From Sorex araneus (taxonomy: Eukaryota > Chordata > Mammalia > Eulipotyphla > Soricidae): a stretch of 64,000 nt of DNA. The stretch is from NCBI RefSeq assembly GCF_027595985.1, contig NC_073306.1, positions 103,693,484 through 103,757,483 on the forward strand. The letters run 5' to 3'. The notes below the pieces were generated by a model that was given only the letters and a program-made list of their open reading frames with translations, ran no database searches and was not told the DNA's origin. This document shows, one piece after another, positions 45,278 to 55,163 of the stretch. The stretch's first letter is position 1. Each line of letters starts with the position of its first letter. Both the position numbers and the translations under genes were made by a program.

Positions 45278-45592
45278 ATGAAAAAAGCAATCCCATTCAC
45301 AATTCTGCCCCAGAAAATCAAGTACCTAGGAATCAACTTAACTAAAGTAAAGGACCTCTACAAAGAAAACTATAAAACACTACTCCATGAAATAAAAGAG
45401 GACATGAGTAAAAGAAAACATATCCCCTGCTCATGGATAGGAAGAATCAACGTTGTCAAAATGGCAATACTCCCCAAAGCATTATACAGATTTAACGCAA
45501 TACCTATAAGGAAACCCATGAAATTCTTCAAAGAAATGGATCAAGCAATCCTGAAATTCATATGGAACAATAAACGCCCACAGATAGTTTAA
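45278..45592 (+). pseudogene. L1 ORF2 middle fragment, 104 codons
   Basis: Open frame of L1 ORF2 downstream of the RT catalytic core: starts [20 protein letters not shown] and contains [20 protein letters not shown] and KFIWNNKRP. It ends at a premature TAG after PQIV, and the same frame continues beyond as [13 protein letters not shown] with further stops. No intact ORF2 exists here, because the endonuclease and RT core were lost by 5' truncation. Confidence 0.93.
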
Positions 45593-46090
45593 AAAAATAT
45601 TGGGAAAAAGATGATGGGAGGTATCACCCTCCCCAACCTTAAACTCTACTACAAAGTGGTAACAATTAAAACAGCATGGTACTGGAACAAAGGCAGAGCC
45701 GCAGACCAATGGAACAGACTGAAATATCCCTACATATAACCCCAAATGTATGATCATCTAATCTTTGATAAGGAGACAAGAAATGTGAAGTGGAGGAAAG
45801 AAAGTCTCTTCAGCAAATGGTGCTGGCATAACTGGACAACCACATGCAAAAGAATGGGCTTAGACCTCAACCTGACACCATGCACAAAAATCTGATCAAA
45901 ATGGATTAAAGACCTCAACATCAGGCCACAAACCATAAGGTATATCGAAGACAAGGTTGGCAAATCCCTCCACAATATTGAAGCTAAAGGTATCTTCAAA
46001 GATGACACGGAACTAAGCAATCAAGTAGAAACAGAGATAAACAAATGGGACTATATTAAACTAAGAAGCTTCTGCACTGAAAAAGACACA

Positions 46091-46513
46091 GTGACCAGAA
46101 TACAAAGACTATCCACAGAATGGGAAAGGATATTCACCCAATACCCATCTGATAAAGTGTTGATATCAAGGGTATATAAAGCACTGGTTGAACTCTACAA
46201 GAAGGAAACATCCAACCCCATCAGAAAACGGGGTGAAGAAATGAACAGAAACTTTCCCAAGGAAGAGATACGAATGGCCAAAAGGCACATGAAAAAATGC
46301 TCTGCATCACTAATCATCAGTGATGCAGAACAAAACAACCATGAGATACAACCTCACACCACAGAGAATGACACACATCGAAAAGAACAAAAGCAACTGC
46401 TGTTAGAGAGGATATGGGGAGAAAAGGACCCTTCTATACTGCTGGTGGGAATGCCGACTGGTCCAGCCCCTTTGGAAAACAATATGGACGCTTCTCAAAA
46501 AATTAGAAATTGA
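46091..46513 (+). pseudogene. L1 ORF2 C-terminal piece with frameshift
   Basis: The first about 75 codons are genuine L1 ORF2 (RIQRLSTEWERIFTQYPSDK.., EEMNRNFPKEEIRMAKRHMK). Near 46318-46324 about 2 bp are missing relative to other copies (ATCATCAGTGATGC against ATCATCAGAGAGATGC), so the rest is read out of frame. The true frame resumes in another phase (a Cys knuckle, then a YYAAVRKDEV-like box at 46648-46839). Broken and non-functional. Confidence 0.9.
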
Positions 46514-46647
46514 GCTTCCATTTGATCCAGCAATATCACTTCTGGGAATATATCCCAGAGAAACAAAAAAGTATAGTCAAAATGACATCTGCACTTATAT
46601 GTTCATTGCGGCACTGTTTACAATAGCCAGAATCTGGAAAAACCAGA

Positions 46648-46839
46648 GTGCCCAGAACAGATGACTGGTTGAAGAAACTCTGGTACATCTATACAATGGA
46701 ATACTATGCAGCTGTTAGAAAAGATGAAGTCATGAACTTTGCATATAAGTGGATCAACATGGAAAGTATCATGCTAAGTGAAATGAGCCAGAAAGAGAGC
46801 GACAGACATAGAAAGATTGCACTCATCTGTGGAATATAA
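46648..46839 (+). pseudogene. L1 ORF2 extreme C-terminus, 63 codons
   Basis: Contains [19 protein letters not shown] and ends HRKIALICGI at a normal-looking stop followed by the 3' UTR. It is the end of the same disabled ORF2, one frame shifted from the upstream piece. Confidence 0.92.
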
Positions 46840-47272
46840 AATAACAGAGTAGGAGACTAATACCCAAGAATAGTAGTATATAATACCAGGAGGTTGGCTC
46901 CATAGCTTGGAAGCTGGCCTCACATGCTGAGAGAAAGGCATCCCAGATAGATCCCGCGCGGGAAGGGAGAGGCGTACTGAAAGTAGACTAGAGACTGAAC
47001 ATGATGGCCACTCAATTCCCCTATTGCAAACCCAGAAGGAGAGAGAGAGAACAAATAGGAATGCCCTGCCACAGAGGCGGGGTGGAGTGGGGGGAATGGG
47101 ATTGGGGGGTGGGAGAGATACTGGGTTTATTGGTGGTGGAGAATGGACACTGGTGGATGGATGGACTATCGACATTGTATGAGGGAAACACAAGCACAAA
47201 ATGTGTAAATCTGGAACTGTACCCTCACGGTGACTTACTAATTAAAAAATTAATTAATTAAATTATAAAAAG

Positions 47273-47505
47273 GGGGGGGCTTGGGGAGTGCCAGGGATAA
47301 AAACCGGACTGTTCACGTGTGCGGGAAGCACCCGACCCACTCAGGCCCCAAACTCTGTTTGTTTTAATATCGTTCATCAGAGCCTGAGATTTTCTAAAAT
47401 CTCAAAGGAAATGGGCATAAATAGAGAAGAAAGTACTTAGGGTACAATAGGAGAAAGTCAGAGTTTTGTTCCCTGAAGCCAAATAAAGGAAATATGCCAC
47501 CCCCC
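47273..47505 (+). other. Transduced non-L1 segment
   Basis: Begins after the L1 end (AATTAAATTATAAAAAGG) with GGGGGCTTGGGGAGTGCC, possibly a degraded minus-strand SINE-A (about 47275-47352). It continues with unrelated sequence to CAAATAAAGGAAATATGCC before the poly(A). It marks the 3' flank of the source L1 locus. Confidence 0.85.
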
Positions 47506-47527
47506 AAAAAAAATTCTGTCTAAGAAG

Positions 47528-48540
47528 AGCAGACATTGGAGGGCAGCCCAGCAAATGGTGATGGGCCTGAGAGAGGCCACTGGCATAGAGCTGGAACCAC
47601 AGGATTTGACTAACTGTGACTTTCTCACATACCATCTCTCTGTATTTACAACGAAGTGATCAGACCCCTATCTCTGTGTAGCGTGTAGTTAAGAGTACCT
47701 AAAGGATGATCTAGGAGCATCCAGGTAATGTATTTCCAGAGTCAGAATTCTGAAATAGGAAATGGGTTCTGTTGAAATGGGAGGGGACAGAGAAAATCAG
47801 ATTGTGGGCATCCTCTTTCCCGTCTTGTCCCAAATTTATATTTAGTCACCTAATATTTATTTCACTTCTATTGTAGCTTGTTGCTGGGAGAAAAGTCAAC
47901 AGGATCAAGTTACCAGCCTTATCTTCAGTAAGTTTATAGGGAGTAAAACAACTGTGTGAATGTGTCAATATTAGTGCTAGTCACCCAACATATATGTTTT
48001 TTAGTCAAACACAGAGCAGGACTCTTTTCAGCTTCCTTAGAGTTGAGAAATAATTTGTGCCTCCACTGATGGGAGGTTTAAGAACTTAGAGTCTAAGTAT
48101 TAGGTTCCTCTAGTCCTGTTTCCCTCTATGATAACTGGCCCCATTATGACTACGTCATACTCCCGAGTTCCCAAGGCAGGCCTCGGGAGTGCAGTCCCAG
48201 ATAAGCTGAATGGACAAATCAGGAACAGAAAAAAATATCTTGCTGTTTAAACCACTTAGAGTTTTGAAGTTGTTAACCTGACCTAAAAACCTACCATTGC
48301 AGAAAGTAACACAAAACCAGAGATAATGTCAATTGTCACTCAGTGAACCTACAATAGCAACTTAAAAACAAATTAAAATATAAAAAACCTACTAAAAATA
48401 AAACCAAAAATTTTTCTTCATTCTGAATATTAGCAAAATATTAGACCTTCATAATTATACTGTAACCAGTAGGCTTCTATTATTTAATCGAATAGTATAA
48501 GACTAATGAATTCTATTGATCTGATTATTAAAAGTTCTTG
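47528..48540. other. SINE-poor stretch
   Basis: About 1 kb; no gene or repeat recognised. Confidence 0.4.
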
Positions 48541-48542
48541 CA

Positions 48543-48632
48543 GGGCTATAAATGTGGCTCAGTGGTAGAGCATAAGGCGCTCATGAGACCCTGGATTCAA
48601 TCCTGGCACTGCATATATGTGCATTACAAAGT
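48543..48632 (+). mobile_element. tRNA-Ala/ID-like SINE or tRNA pseudogene
   Basis: GGGCTATAAATGTGGCTCAG then GTGGTAGAGC (box A) and CCTGGATTCAATCCTGGCAC (box B), then a short body. The head resembles tRNA-Ala-derived ID-type sequences, with the box order and spacing of a tRNA. The anticodon arm does not fold well by eye and the aminoacyl stem is imperfect, so I do not call a functional tRNA. Confidence 0.6.
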
Positions 48633-49084
48633 TCCTACATCGTAGGCTTATGAACAGAAATTTCTGGCATATTTGTTTTTATATCAATTTCTCCAACATC
48701 CATAATAAACTGTAGCAGAAGGGATATGGAGGAGGGGAGGCACTTCGAAAAGCAGGAGATAGAAGTGTAGATGGTATAAGTTTCTTTTTTTTTTTCCTTT
48801 GCAGAGCTCTTGCCAGTTCCTCTGAAAAACCTCATTATTAGCCATACAATATTCTCAACCAATTTTTAATTCAGCCTTACCTCTTTATGATATTCAAAAC
48901 ACTATTGCATTATTTGCTATAAATTACTGTTTTTTTGTTCTGATTTTTTCCCCATTCCATTGAGGAGTTATCAACATCCAACTCCCCTTCTGAATTTATA
49001 AACTTTCAAAGTATCAAGGGCCACAGATACAAGCAGCCAACATTGTTTAATTCCTCAAGCCCTATTGTTCCCCCAACCACCAGC
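48633..49084. other. Unannotated spacer
   Basis: No gene or repeat recognised. Confidence 0.4.
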
Positions 49085-49160
49085 CACAGAAATCCCTGAG
49101 TACAGAGCTAACTGTAAGCCCTGATCACTGCAGGGTATGATCCCAAAGTAAATGAACAAA
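49085..49160 (+). mobile_element. SINE-A 3' fragment
   Basis: AAATCCCTGAGTACAGAGC, GTAAGCCCTGATCACTGC, GGGTATGATCCCAAAG and an (AAATAAAC)-type tail. The head is absent. Confidence 0.7.
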
Positions 49161-49196
49161 TAAACAAATAAATGAACTTTTACAATAAACCACCAT

Positions 49197-49240
49197 CATG
49201 GTGATTCATTAAAAAATATTAAAAAATTAAAAATTAAAAA
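49197..49240 (+). mobile_element. Ultra-short L1 insertion (about 14 bp plus tail) with TSD
   Basis: CATGGTGATTCATTAA is the last part of the L1 3' UTR seen in all other copies, followed by an A-rich tail. AATAAACCACCAT is duplicated exactly at 49184-49196 and 49241-49253. Confidence 0.85.
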
Positions 49241-49343
49241 AATAAACCACCATGTGTAGACTGTGGCTCTTTGCATAAATTTCCTCCCTGACTTGTAACA
49301 GCCCTGGAAAGGAGGTATTTTTATGAAAATTTTGTTTGTTTGA

Positions 49344-49508
49344 TTTTTGGGTCACACCCAGCAATGCACAGGGGTTACTCTTGGCTCTGCACTCAGGAAT
49401 TACTCATGGTGGGGCTTGGGGAACCATATGGGATGCTGGGAATCGAACCTGGGTTGGCTGCATGCAAAGCAAACGCCCTACCCGCTGTGCTATCTATCAC
49501 TCCAGTCC
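49344..49508 (-). mobile_element. SINE-A copy, little diverged
   Basis: Minus strand: TTTTTGGGTCACACCCAGC, GAACCATATGGGATGCTGG, GAATCGAACCTGGGTTGGC, ending CTATCACTCCAGTCCC with a small insertion (CTATCTATC). Confidence 0.95.
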
Positions 49509-50040
49509 CTTTGTGAACATTTTTACAAATTAGGAAAAAGAGAAATTTAGGAGCAAAACTTATCCAAGTTTGACAGCTGGTAATTTGTGGAACCAGGCAA
49601 TTTATTTGCCTTGAGAACCCATACACTTAGGTTCTTATACTTCCCAGACCTGATGATCTCACTCGGGAACACTCCCCTACAGAGAGGCTCAGGCATCTTA
49701 GGCCTCAGTTTTCTAATAATAAATGCCATTGGGTGGATCTTAGGAGTATTGAAGAGGCATGGGGACTCTAGGGGCACAGACAGAGCCCGCCAAAGTGCAG
49801 AGGCTGCCGGCCTCTGAGAACAGACTGTGCTTCTGGAGGCAGCCAGCCAAAGTCCATTGTCCTGGGGCCCTTCTACAAAAAAGGTCTTAAAATAGCATTT
49901 GCTAATGTGGAGAAATACAGGTATCTGATGTGACTTAACTCTGAAACTCAATAGATTCCACAACAAAGCGTAGAGTCGGTCCAGGCCTGGGGCTGGCCTT
50001 GCTCTTCACCAGCTCTGTTTCGCTGATAGAAGAAAACAAA
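49509..50040. other. Unannotated stretch with a 139-codon minus-strand frame
   Basis: The frame at 49547-49966 (minus) and an overlapping plus-strand frame of 76 codons show no motifs. The composition is ordinary. I regard them as chance, with low certainty. Confidence 0.35.
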
Positions 50041-50079
50041 GCCTCCTCAAGGAACACTAACATTGCCACCCAGGAAGAC

Positions 50080-50340
50080 ACTTAGCACCTCACAGGTATA
50101 TTCTCCTCTCGATTACTCTTATCCAAACACTACGGCAGGCATATTTTCCCACGTTTCCGAGATGACAAGTGACAAATAAATGACTTGTTCAAATATGCAG
50201 AGAGGAAGCAACAGACTCATTTATTATACCCTTTTTCTTTCTCAGGACCTCAGTTTGTCCATATATATAATAAAAAGGTTGGCTTTGATGAATTCCAAAA
50301 TCTATTTTAGCTCTAACACCTAGGTTCTTCTAGCTACAGA
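50080..50340 (-). mobile_element. Probable MIR-type fossil
   Basis: Reverse-MIR-like words around 50090-50220 (CACTACGGCAGGCATATTTTC, GAGATGACAAGTGAC, AAATGACTTGTTCAAATATG). A forward MIR-like stretch CTCAGTTTGTCCATATATA follows near 50250. Diverged. Confidence 0.5.
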
Positions 50341-50784
50341 GCACTCCATTGCAAAGTGCTCATTATACAGGCATAAATATCCGGAAAAAGAAAAATATCC
50401 TGTGTATAACACTGAGTTAGCAAGATACCATTGTACCACTGGCCCCTTTGGCCAGCTCTGTTATATCTGACCAGTAATGAACCAAACTGATCAACACAGC
50501 AATCATTTTCTGCAGTTCCTAAATATCACTTCAGAACACTTAGCAAATTCATTAGGAAATTAATTCCAATGAGAGAACTAATGAGAAAAAGATTGATATT
50601 TAAATGTATGCCCTTTTTTTTGGGTAATAAAAATATGCTATCCTCTCTTAATCCTGTGGGTGGAATTGCAACATGGGAAGAGGTTTGGATCAAGATTAAC
50701 TTCATCTTGTCTCCAGAGCATCATTGATCAAAGTTAACACCCTAGATCTCAGCTTTTGATGCATATGTGATTTTAAAATCAACA

Positions 50785-50960
50785 AATTTGTAGGTCAGAT
50801 ACAGTATTGGGATTTAGGCACTTGCACATGGGGACCTCTGTTTAATCTCCAGCACTGCATCAAATCCCCACCACTGCCCGGAGTGATTCCTGAGCACAGA
50901 ACAAGGAGTATGTCCTGAGTATCACTGGGTCACCCTTACAGAAAAAAATAAATAATTTAA
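50785..50960 (+). mobile_element. Old tRNA-headed SINE, SINE-A-like
   Basis: GTAGGTCAGATACAGTATTGG head, CTGTTTAATCTCCAGCACTGC, GGAGTGATTCCTGAGCACAG, CACTGGGTCACCC and an A-rich tail. Similar to the old copy at 32716. Confidence 0.7.
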
Positions 50961-50999
50961 AATCAGCAAACCAGCTAAGAACAATTCCTAAACAATTCA

Positions 51000-51242
51000 C
51001 TGTATCACTGTCATACCGTTGTTCATCGATTTGCTCGAGCAGGCACCAGTAACGTCTCCATTATGAGACTTGTTACTGTTTTTGGCATATCGAATATGCC
51101 ATGGGTGGCTTGCTAGGCTCTGCCAGGCAAGCAAGATACTCTCGGTAGCTTGCCTAGCTCTCTGAGAGGGGAAGAGGAATCGAACCTGGGTCGGCCACGT
51201 GCAAGGCAAACATCCTACCCACTGAGCTATCGCTCCAGCCCC
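51000..51242 (-). mobile_element. SINE-B copy, little diverged
   Basis: Minus strand: CACTGTATCACTGTCATACC at the left, GAGGAATCGAACCTGGGTCG, ending GCTATCGCTCCAGCCCC. Box B complement is intact. The nearby frame at 50997-51296 is a translation of this SINE. Confidence 0.94.
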
Positions 51243-51264
51243 TTGAGAAATCACTGTCAATATA

Positions 51265-51297
51265 ATTTTTTTTGCTTTTTGGATCACACCCAGCACC
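51265..51297 (-). mobile_element. Very short SINE-A 3' end
   Basis: The complement reads GGTGCTGGGTGTGATCCAAA then AAGCAAAAAAAA, which is the last about 20 bp of SINE-A plus tail. It looks like a strongly 5'-truncated insertion; A-rich flanks prevent a firm TSD. Confidence 0.65.
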
Positions 51298-51508
51298 CAA
51301 AAAAAAAATTAGGAGGCACAAAGATGTAGAGAAAATGTCTCGAGTTCCCCTTCACCCAGATTTCCTGACCATCATCCCTCCATCTTTGTTTCCTTTCTGC
51401 CCTCTTAATTGTTTTTTATAAAGACATTCCAGAAATCCTATCATTTTATTCACAAATATTCCTAAGAGATGCTTCTGTCCCCAATTATCACACAGAACTA
51501 TTGACAGT

Positions 51509-51682
51509 GGGGGCTGGAGTGATAGTACAGCAGGTAGGGCATTTGCCTTGCACGCAGCCAGCCCGGGTTCGATCCCCGGCATCCCATATGGGCCCCAAGC
51601 AGTGTCAGGAGTGATTCCTAAGTGGAGAGCCAGGAGTAACCCCTGAGCATTATTGGGTGTGATCCAAAAAGAAAAAAAAATT
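51509..51682 (+). mobile_element. SINE-A copy, little diverged
   Basis: GGGGGCTGGAGTGATAGTACA, GGGTTCGATCCCCGGC, CATATGGGCCCCAAGCAG, GGGTGTGATCCAAAAAG and an A tail. Confidence 0.95.
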
Positions 51683-52786
51683 CTAAAATCAATAAATATT
51701 CACAAGGGTGTGAGTGTTTTCTTGATTCTAATCATCCAATCCCAGATGTCCTCAAGCTTCAGGGTAGAGCAGAATTATTTGGAGATCTTTCTAAAAATGC
51801 AAATTCCTGGGGCTACCAAGAGTAGTATGGGAGTCTATAACAAAATCCTGGAATATATCATCTTAATCTTCCTTCTCTCCCAAAACTCATACCGATGGTA
51901 TGTGCACTATATATTTTGAGAAATGAAATCTTTATTGGATTCACCTAACCTCATTTTTATTGAGATATATATATAATGACTCTCCTTGCTATTTGGGCCA
52001 GACACAAATCAATTAGGTCAATTTAGGTGACCATGGTTTGTGGTTGATTTGGATTATTGAGAAGATTTTAGTGCTTGTTTTGCCAATTCTGAGCTTGAAT
52101 TATAACATGCAATTAGTTGATGTCCGGCAAATGTTCATTTATGTTGATCAAAATTACTACTTGACTTTTTACTGTACAGTAAGTGTACAGGTTTTTATCA
52201 AATGTAAATACTTTTCTACTTATTTTTTTCACATGCATAATATGTGTTTTATTCTTTGAAGATGGTTCTGAAACACACTAGTCAGGCCCAAAGTTAAGTT
52301 GAAAAGTTTTTATAGAGTTTTGAAAGGATGTGTTACAGCATATGTTATGACTGTTCACTTCACCACATCTTGACCATAGAGCTTCCTGTCCACCTTGCTG
52401 ACAGTAGCAGCAGGTTTTCCAAGTAGCCAACTATCATTTTTCTCTTGTCTTTCTGGACTTTTTTTCATTAGCTGCCAACTGATTTTGTTGCATGATCTCA
52501 GAGTTCCTCTACTTTCGTTGAGAAACTATCAAACTAGCCTCTTTTCTTTCCCCTTTACTAATTTCCTGGGATTTCTTCATATTTCTCTGACAAGTAAATT
52601 CTCGTTGATTTCCATGGGCCCTTCTGGTCAGTCTACTGAACCTGGAGACCCCCACTTGAAAAAGAAAAGGCTCCAGTGCAAGCCCTGGGTGCTCCCCACT
52701 CATTGCAACACTTTTCTACTTATTCTGGGAATATTAGTCACTGTTTTCACACCTTTTCAGAAAAAAACAAAAACAAAAACAAACTA
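51683..52786. other. Repeat-poor stretch
   Basis: About 1.1 kb with no repeat recognised. A 130-codon plus-strand frame (52395-52787) has low-complexity, Ser/Leu/Phe-rich composition and no motif, so I do not call it a gene. Confidence 0.4.
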
Positions 52787-52925
52787 GGCTTGATTTTCAG
52801 CTAGGTAACCTTAAGGAAGTCAGTTAAACTCTGTGATAATATTAATTTCATAGTGGTTTTAGAAAAATAAAATGGGATAATATAGATAAATCACCTACCC
52901 AGTATTTCTAAACAATAGTGAGTCC
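52787..52925 (+). mobile_element. MIR SINE
   Basis: AGCTAGGTAACCTTAAGGAA, AAATGGGATAATATAGATAA and CACCTACCCAGTATTTC follow MIR order. Diverged. Confidence 0.6.
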
Positions 52926-52984
52926 TTCTTTCTCTGCAAGACTGTTCCTGATATATAGAAAACAACAAACTAGAAAATGTCTCA

Positions 52985-53420
52985 TTCCATGCTGTTCTGG
53001 TTATTATAGCAGGATAACAGATTGCCCCAAACCTACCAGTATAAAATAACCAGTTCATGTTGCTCACTGGTTCTCTTGTGCTAGGAATCTGTAAACACTA
53101 AGTGAGGCCATTTGTTTTATTCTGTAACATCTGGGGCCTCAGCAGGAAGAACTCAAGGTGAAGGTGATTCCATTTCTAGGGATAAGAATCACCTGGAGGC
53201 ATATTTTACCCACATTGCTAGTAGCTGAAACTGTACGCACTTTCTCATTTCATGGAGATATAAGAATTTCAGAAGCCCAAGTCCAGAATTTTACCAAGGG
53301 TAATTCTGATACCTATAAAAATCCGTCACAGGCATGCAATACAGTCAGACTGCAGACAGCTGACGAGAAGCATTCATGTCTGTTCTACCATGTATCAGAA
53401 CCAGATCATATGATTTTGTA
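52985..53420 (+). mobile_element. MaLR-like (MLT1-type) LTR fossil
   Basis: Words in the order of a mammalian MLT1-type LTR: GGATAACAGATTGCCCCAAAC, GGGGCCTCAGCAGGAAGAAC, AAGAATCACCTGGAGGCATA. No internal retroviral genes are visible and it is strongly diverged. Assigned from memory of the family; an unrelated old repeat is possible. Confidence 0.55.
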
Positions 53421-53741
53421 GACCTTGTATGGGCTGCCGACCGAGTTCCTACCCCTGTTTTAAGAAAACCAGGAGTAATCTTTATGGCTTTTTGTGACTT
53501 AGTTTCAGAATCCCCATGATGTCGTTTTTATCACAGTCACAAATCAATCTAAAGAGGACACAGAACCTGCCTCTTGAAGCAAAAATTCAGACACTGTGCA
53601 TGAGTGTTGGGAGATGGAAGAGCTTGACTTGTCATTTATGGAAAATACATTATGACCACCATGTATTGGGAACATGATAAAGAGAGACAAACAAAAGGAA
53701 ACTCACCACACACAATGACCCAGAACCACAAAGGGCTGTAT

Positions 53742-53920
53742 GAGCGACCCAGAGGTAGAACAGTGGATAGGGCAATTTTCTTCCATGTGTCTTACCCAGA
53801 TTGGATCCCCAGAACCCCATTTGGTCCCTGGAGCCCACTAGGAGTGAGCCCTGAGCACAGAGCCAAGGAGAAAGCCTTGAGCACTGCCCATTGTGGCCCC
53901 AAAACTAACAAACAAAAGAG
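53742..53920 (+). mobile_element. Old SINE-A copy
   Basis: GAGCGACCCAGAGGTAGAACAG, GATTGGATCCCCAGAACCCC, GAGCACAGAGCCAAGGAGAAA and CATTGTGGCCCC plus an A/C tail. Confidence 0.8.
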
Positions 53921-54560
53921 CTGTATTATCTCCTAAACCTCAAAGACTAGGTTTAAGACACAGTAGTTTTTCTTCCCTTTTTCTTTTTGTTTCATTTTTT
54001 TTCCAGTAGGGGTGGGCTGTGGGGCTGCAACAAGGAGTCCAAAGTGGTGCTCAGAGGCTCTGAGGGTCATCATGCAGACTGACATACAATTGACTTAGTC
54101 AGTGCTTCTTAACTTTTTTTCCAAACATGAACCCCCTCCCCATCACCACCACCACATCATGTTTTCTTCCTACTCTCCCTTGTCCTACCAGTTAATTTTT
54201 TAGTCTTGTCCTATGACCTTACATTTATGTGGCTTCTATCTGCAACATCCTGGGAGTCTAATGGAGACCTTCAGGACTACACCTAGCAATATTTAGGGGC
54301 CATGCCGTGTCATGTATGTAATTCATGCAAGGAATGTACCCCAATCCCTGTTCTTTCACCACATCCTCCCCAAAGCCTTTAAGACATCAAGAAAGATTAG
54401 CAAATTATGACTGTCCATCTGTTTTCAGAAAATATTGTTGAAAAAAATCAATGCTGACAAAGCAGTTTTAGGAAATAAGCATTCATATTTTGCGAGGTGC
54501 TTACTGGCAGATGAAATAAAAATAAAAATAAAACCTTAATCTGGTATTTCAGGACCTCTT
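53921..54560. other. Mixed stretch with weak SINE remnants
   Basis: A minus-strand SINE-A-like remnant at about 54268-54350 (GACTACACCTAGCAATATTT) is plausible. GTGCTTCTTAACTTTTTTTCC near 54100 resembles an end of an old hAT element, but not firmly. Confidence 0.4.
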
Positions 54561-54589
54561 ATAACTCACCTCTACTTACCAACTCCATT

Positions 54590-54840
54590 TATCTCCCACT
54601 ACACTGAATCATATGCCATTCCTGGAACGGACTTGTATTTTTTTTGCCATTTGTTTGGGCTATTGTCCTCTCCCTGGAATGTTCTTCCATCCGTGCCTAT
54701 TAAAATCCAGCCCATTCTTCCACACCCAGTTTCAATGTCACCTGCTACCTTCAACTTTCCTGGTTGCCTCCCAAGGTAATCTCACCTCCAGAACTTCTAG
54801 ATATCTTTATTTACATCACATTCCAACTCAAGTAGGGTGC
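54590..54840 (+). mobile_element. L2 LINE fragment
   Basis: CCTCTCCCTGGAATGTTCTTCC, CCACACCCAGTTTCAATGTC, CACCTGCTACCTTCAA, and CTTTATTTACATC follow the order of the L2 3' region. Confidence 0.65.
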
Positions 54841-55127
54841 CATTTCCCCAAAGTCCAAACTGCCACTCCACATCATCCTTCGCCTATTCTAATTCCCCTA
54901 ACTTAATACCAATTTAACCGTTACTAAAAAGAAAGCAAAATTAAAGTCTTTCACCCAATTTGAAAGTAACTGGATTCTCACCTGGGCACAAAGTATTGGT
55001 GTCAGAAGCAGTGAGGACTCAGGTGCTAATGGGCAAGCAAGAGTGAGTCACGCTTACTTGTCACTAGCCAAATGAGCTCCTTCCTTTGTCTCTCACGATT
55101 CCTCCTCTCACTACCATGTGAGAAAAG

Positions 55128-55128
55128 G

Positions 55129-55163
<35 letters not shown>
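55128..55163. repeat. (GC)n(AC)n alternating purine-pyrimidine repeat
   Basis: GCGCGCGC passes directly into about 14 CA units; such tracts can adopt Z-DNA. Confidence 0.95.

Larger units (their letters stand above)
45240..47511 (+). mobile_element. L1 with 3' transduction and 16 bp TSD
   Basis: About 2.03 kb of L1 (ORF2 from the region coding ALYANN-like sequence, to the 3' UTR end near 47272), followed by about 235 bp of non-L1 DNA. That DNA ends with AATAAA (47482-47487) and poly(A) (47506-47513). AATTCTGTCTAAGGAG (45224-45239) and AATTCTGTCTAAGAAG (47512-47527) are TSDs with one mismatch, enclosing L1 plus the extra DNA. Confidence 0.92.

Noticed and set aside
46318..46513. Conserved alternative frame in L1 ORF2 seen in three copies (46318, 60926, 21582)
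   Set aside because: It recurs because the copies are related; it is the +1 reading of the ORF2 C-terminus and shows no separate start or conservation evidence.
49547..49966. 139-codon minus-strand frame
   Set aside because: No motif, overlapping plus-strand frame, and its ends lie in ordinary spacer DNA next to a SINE-A.
52395..52787. 130-codon plus-strand frame as a possible exon or small gene
   Set aside because: Ser/Leu/Phe-rich, no domain, ends in an AAAAAACAAAAACAAAAAC run; overlaps an opposite-strand frame of similar quality.
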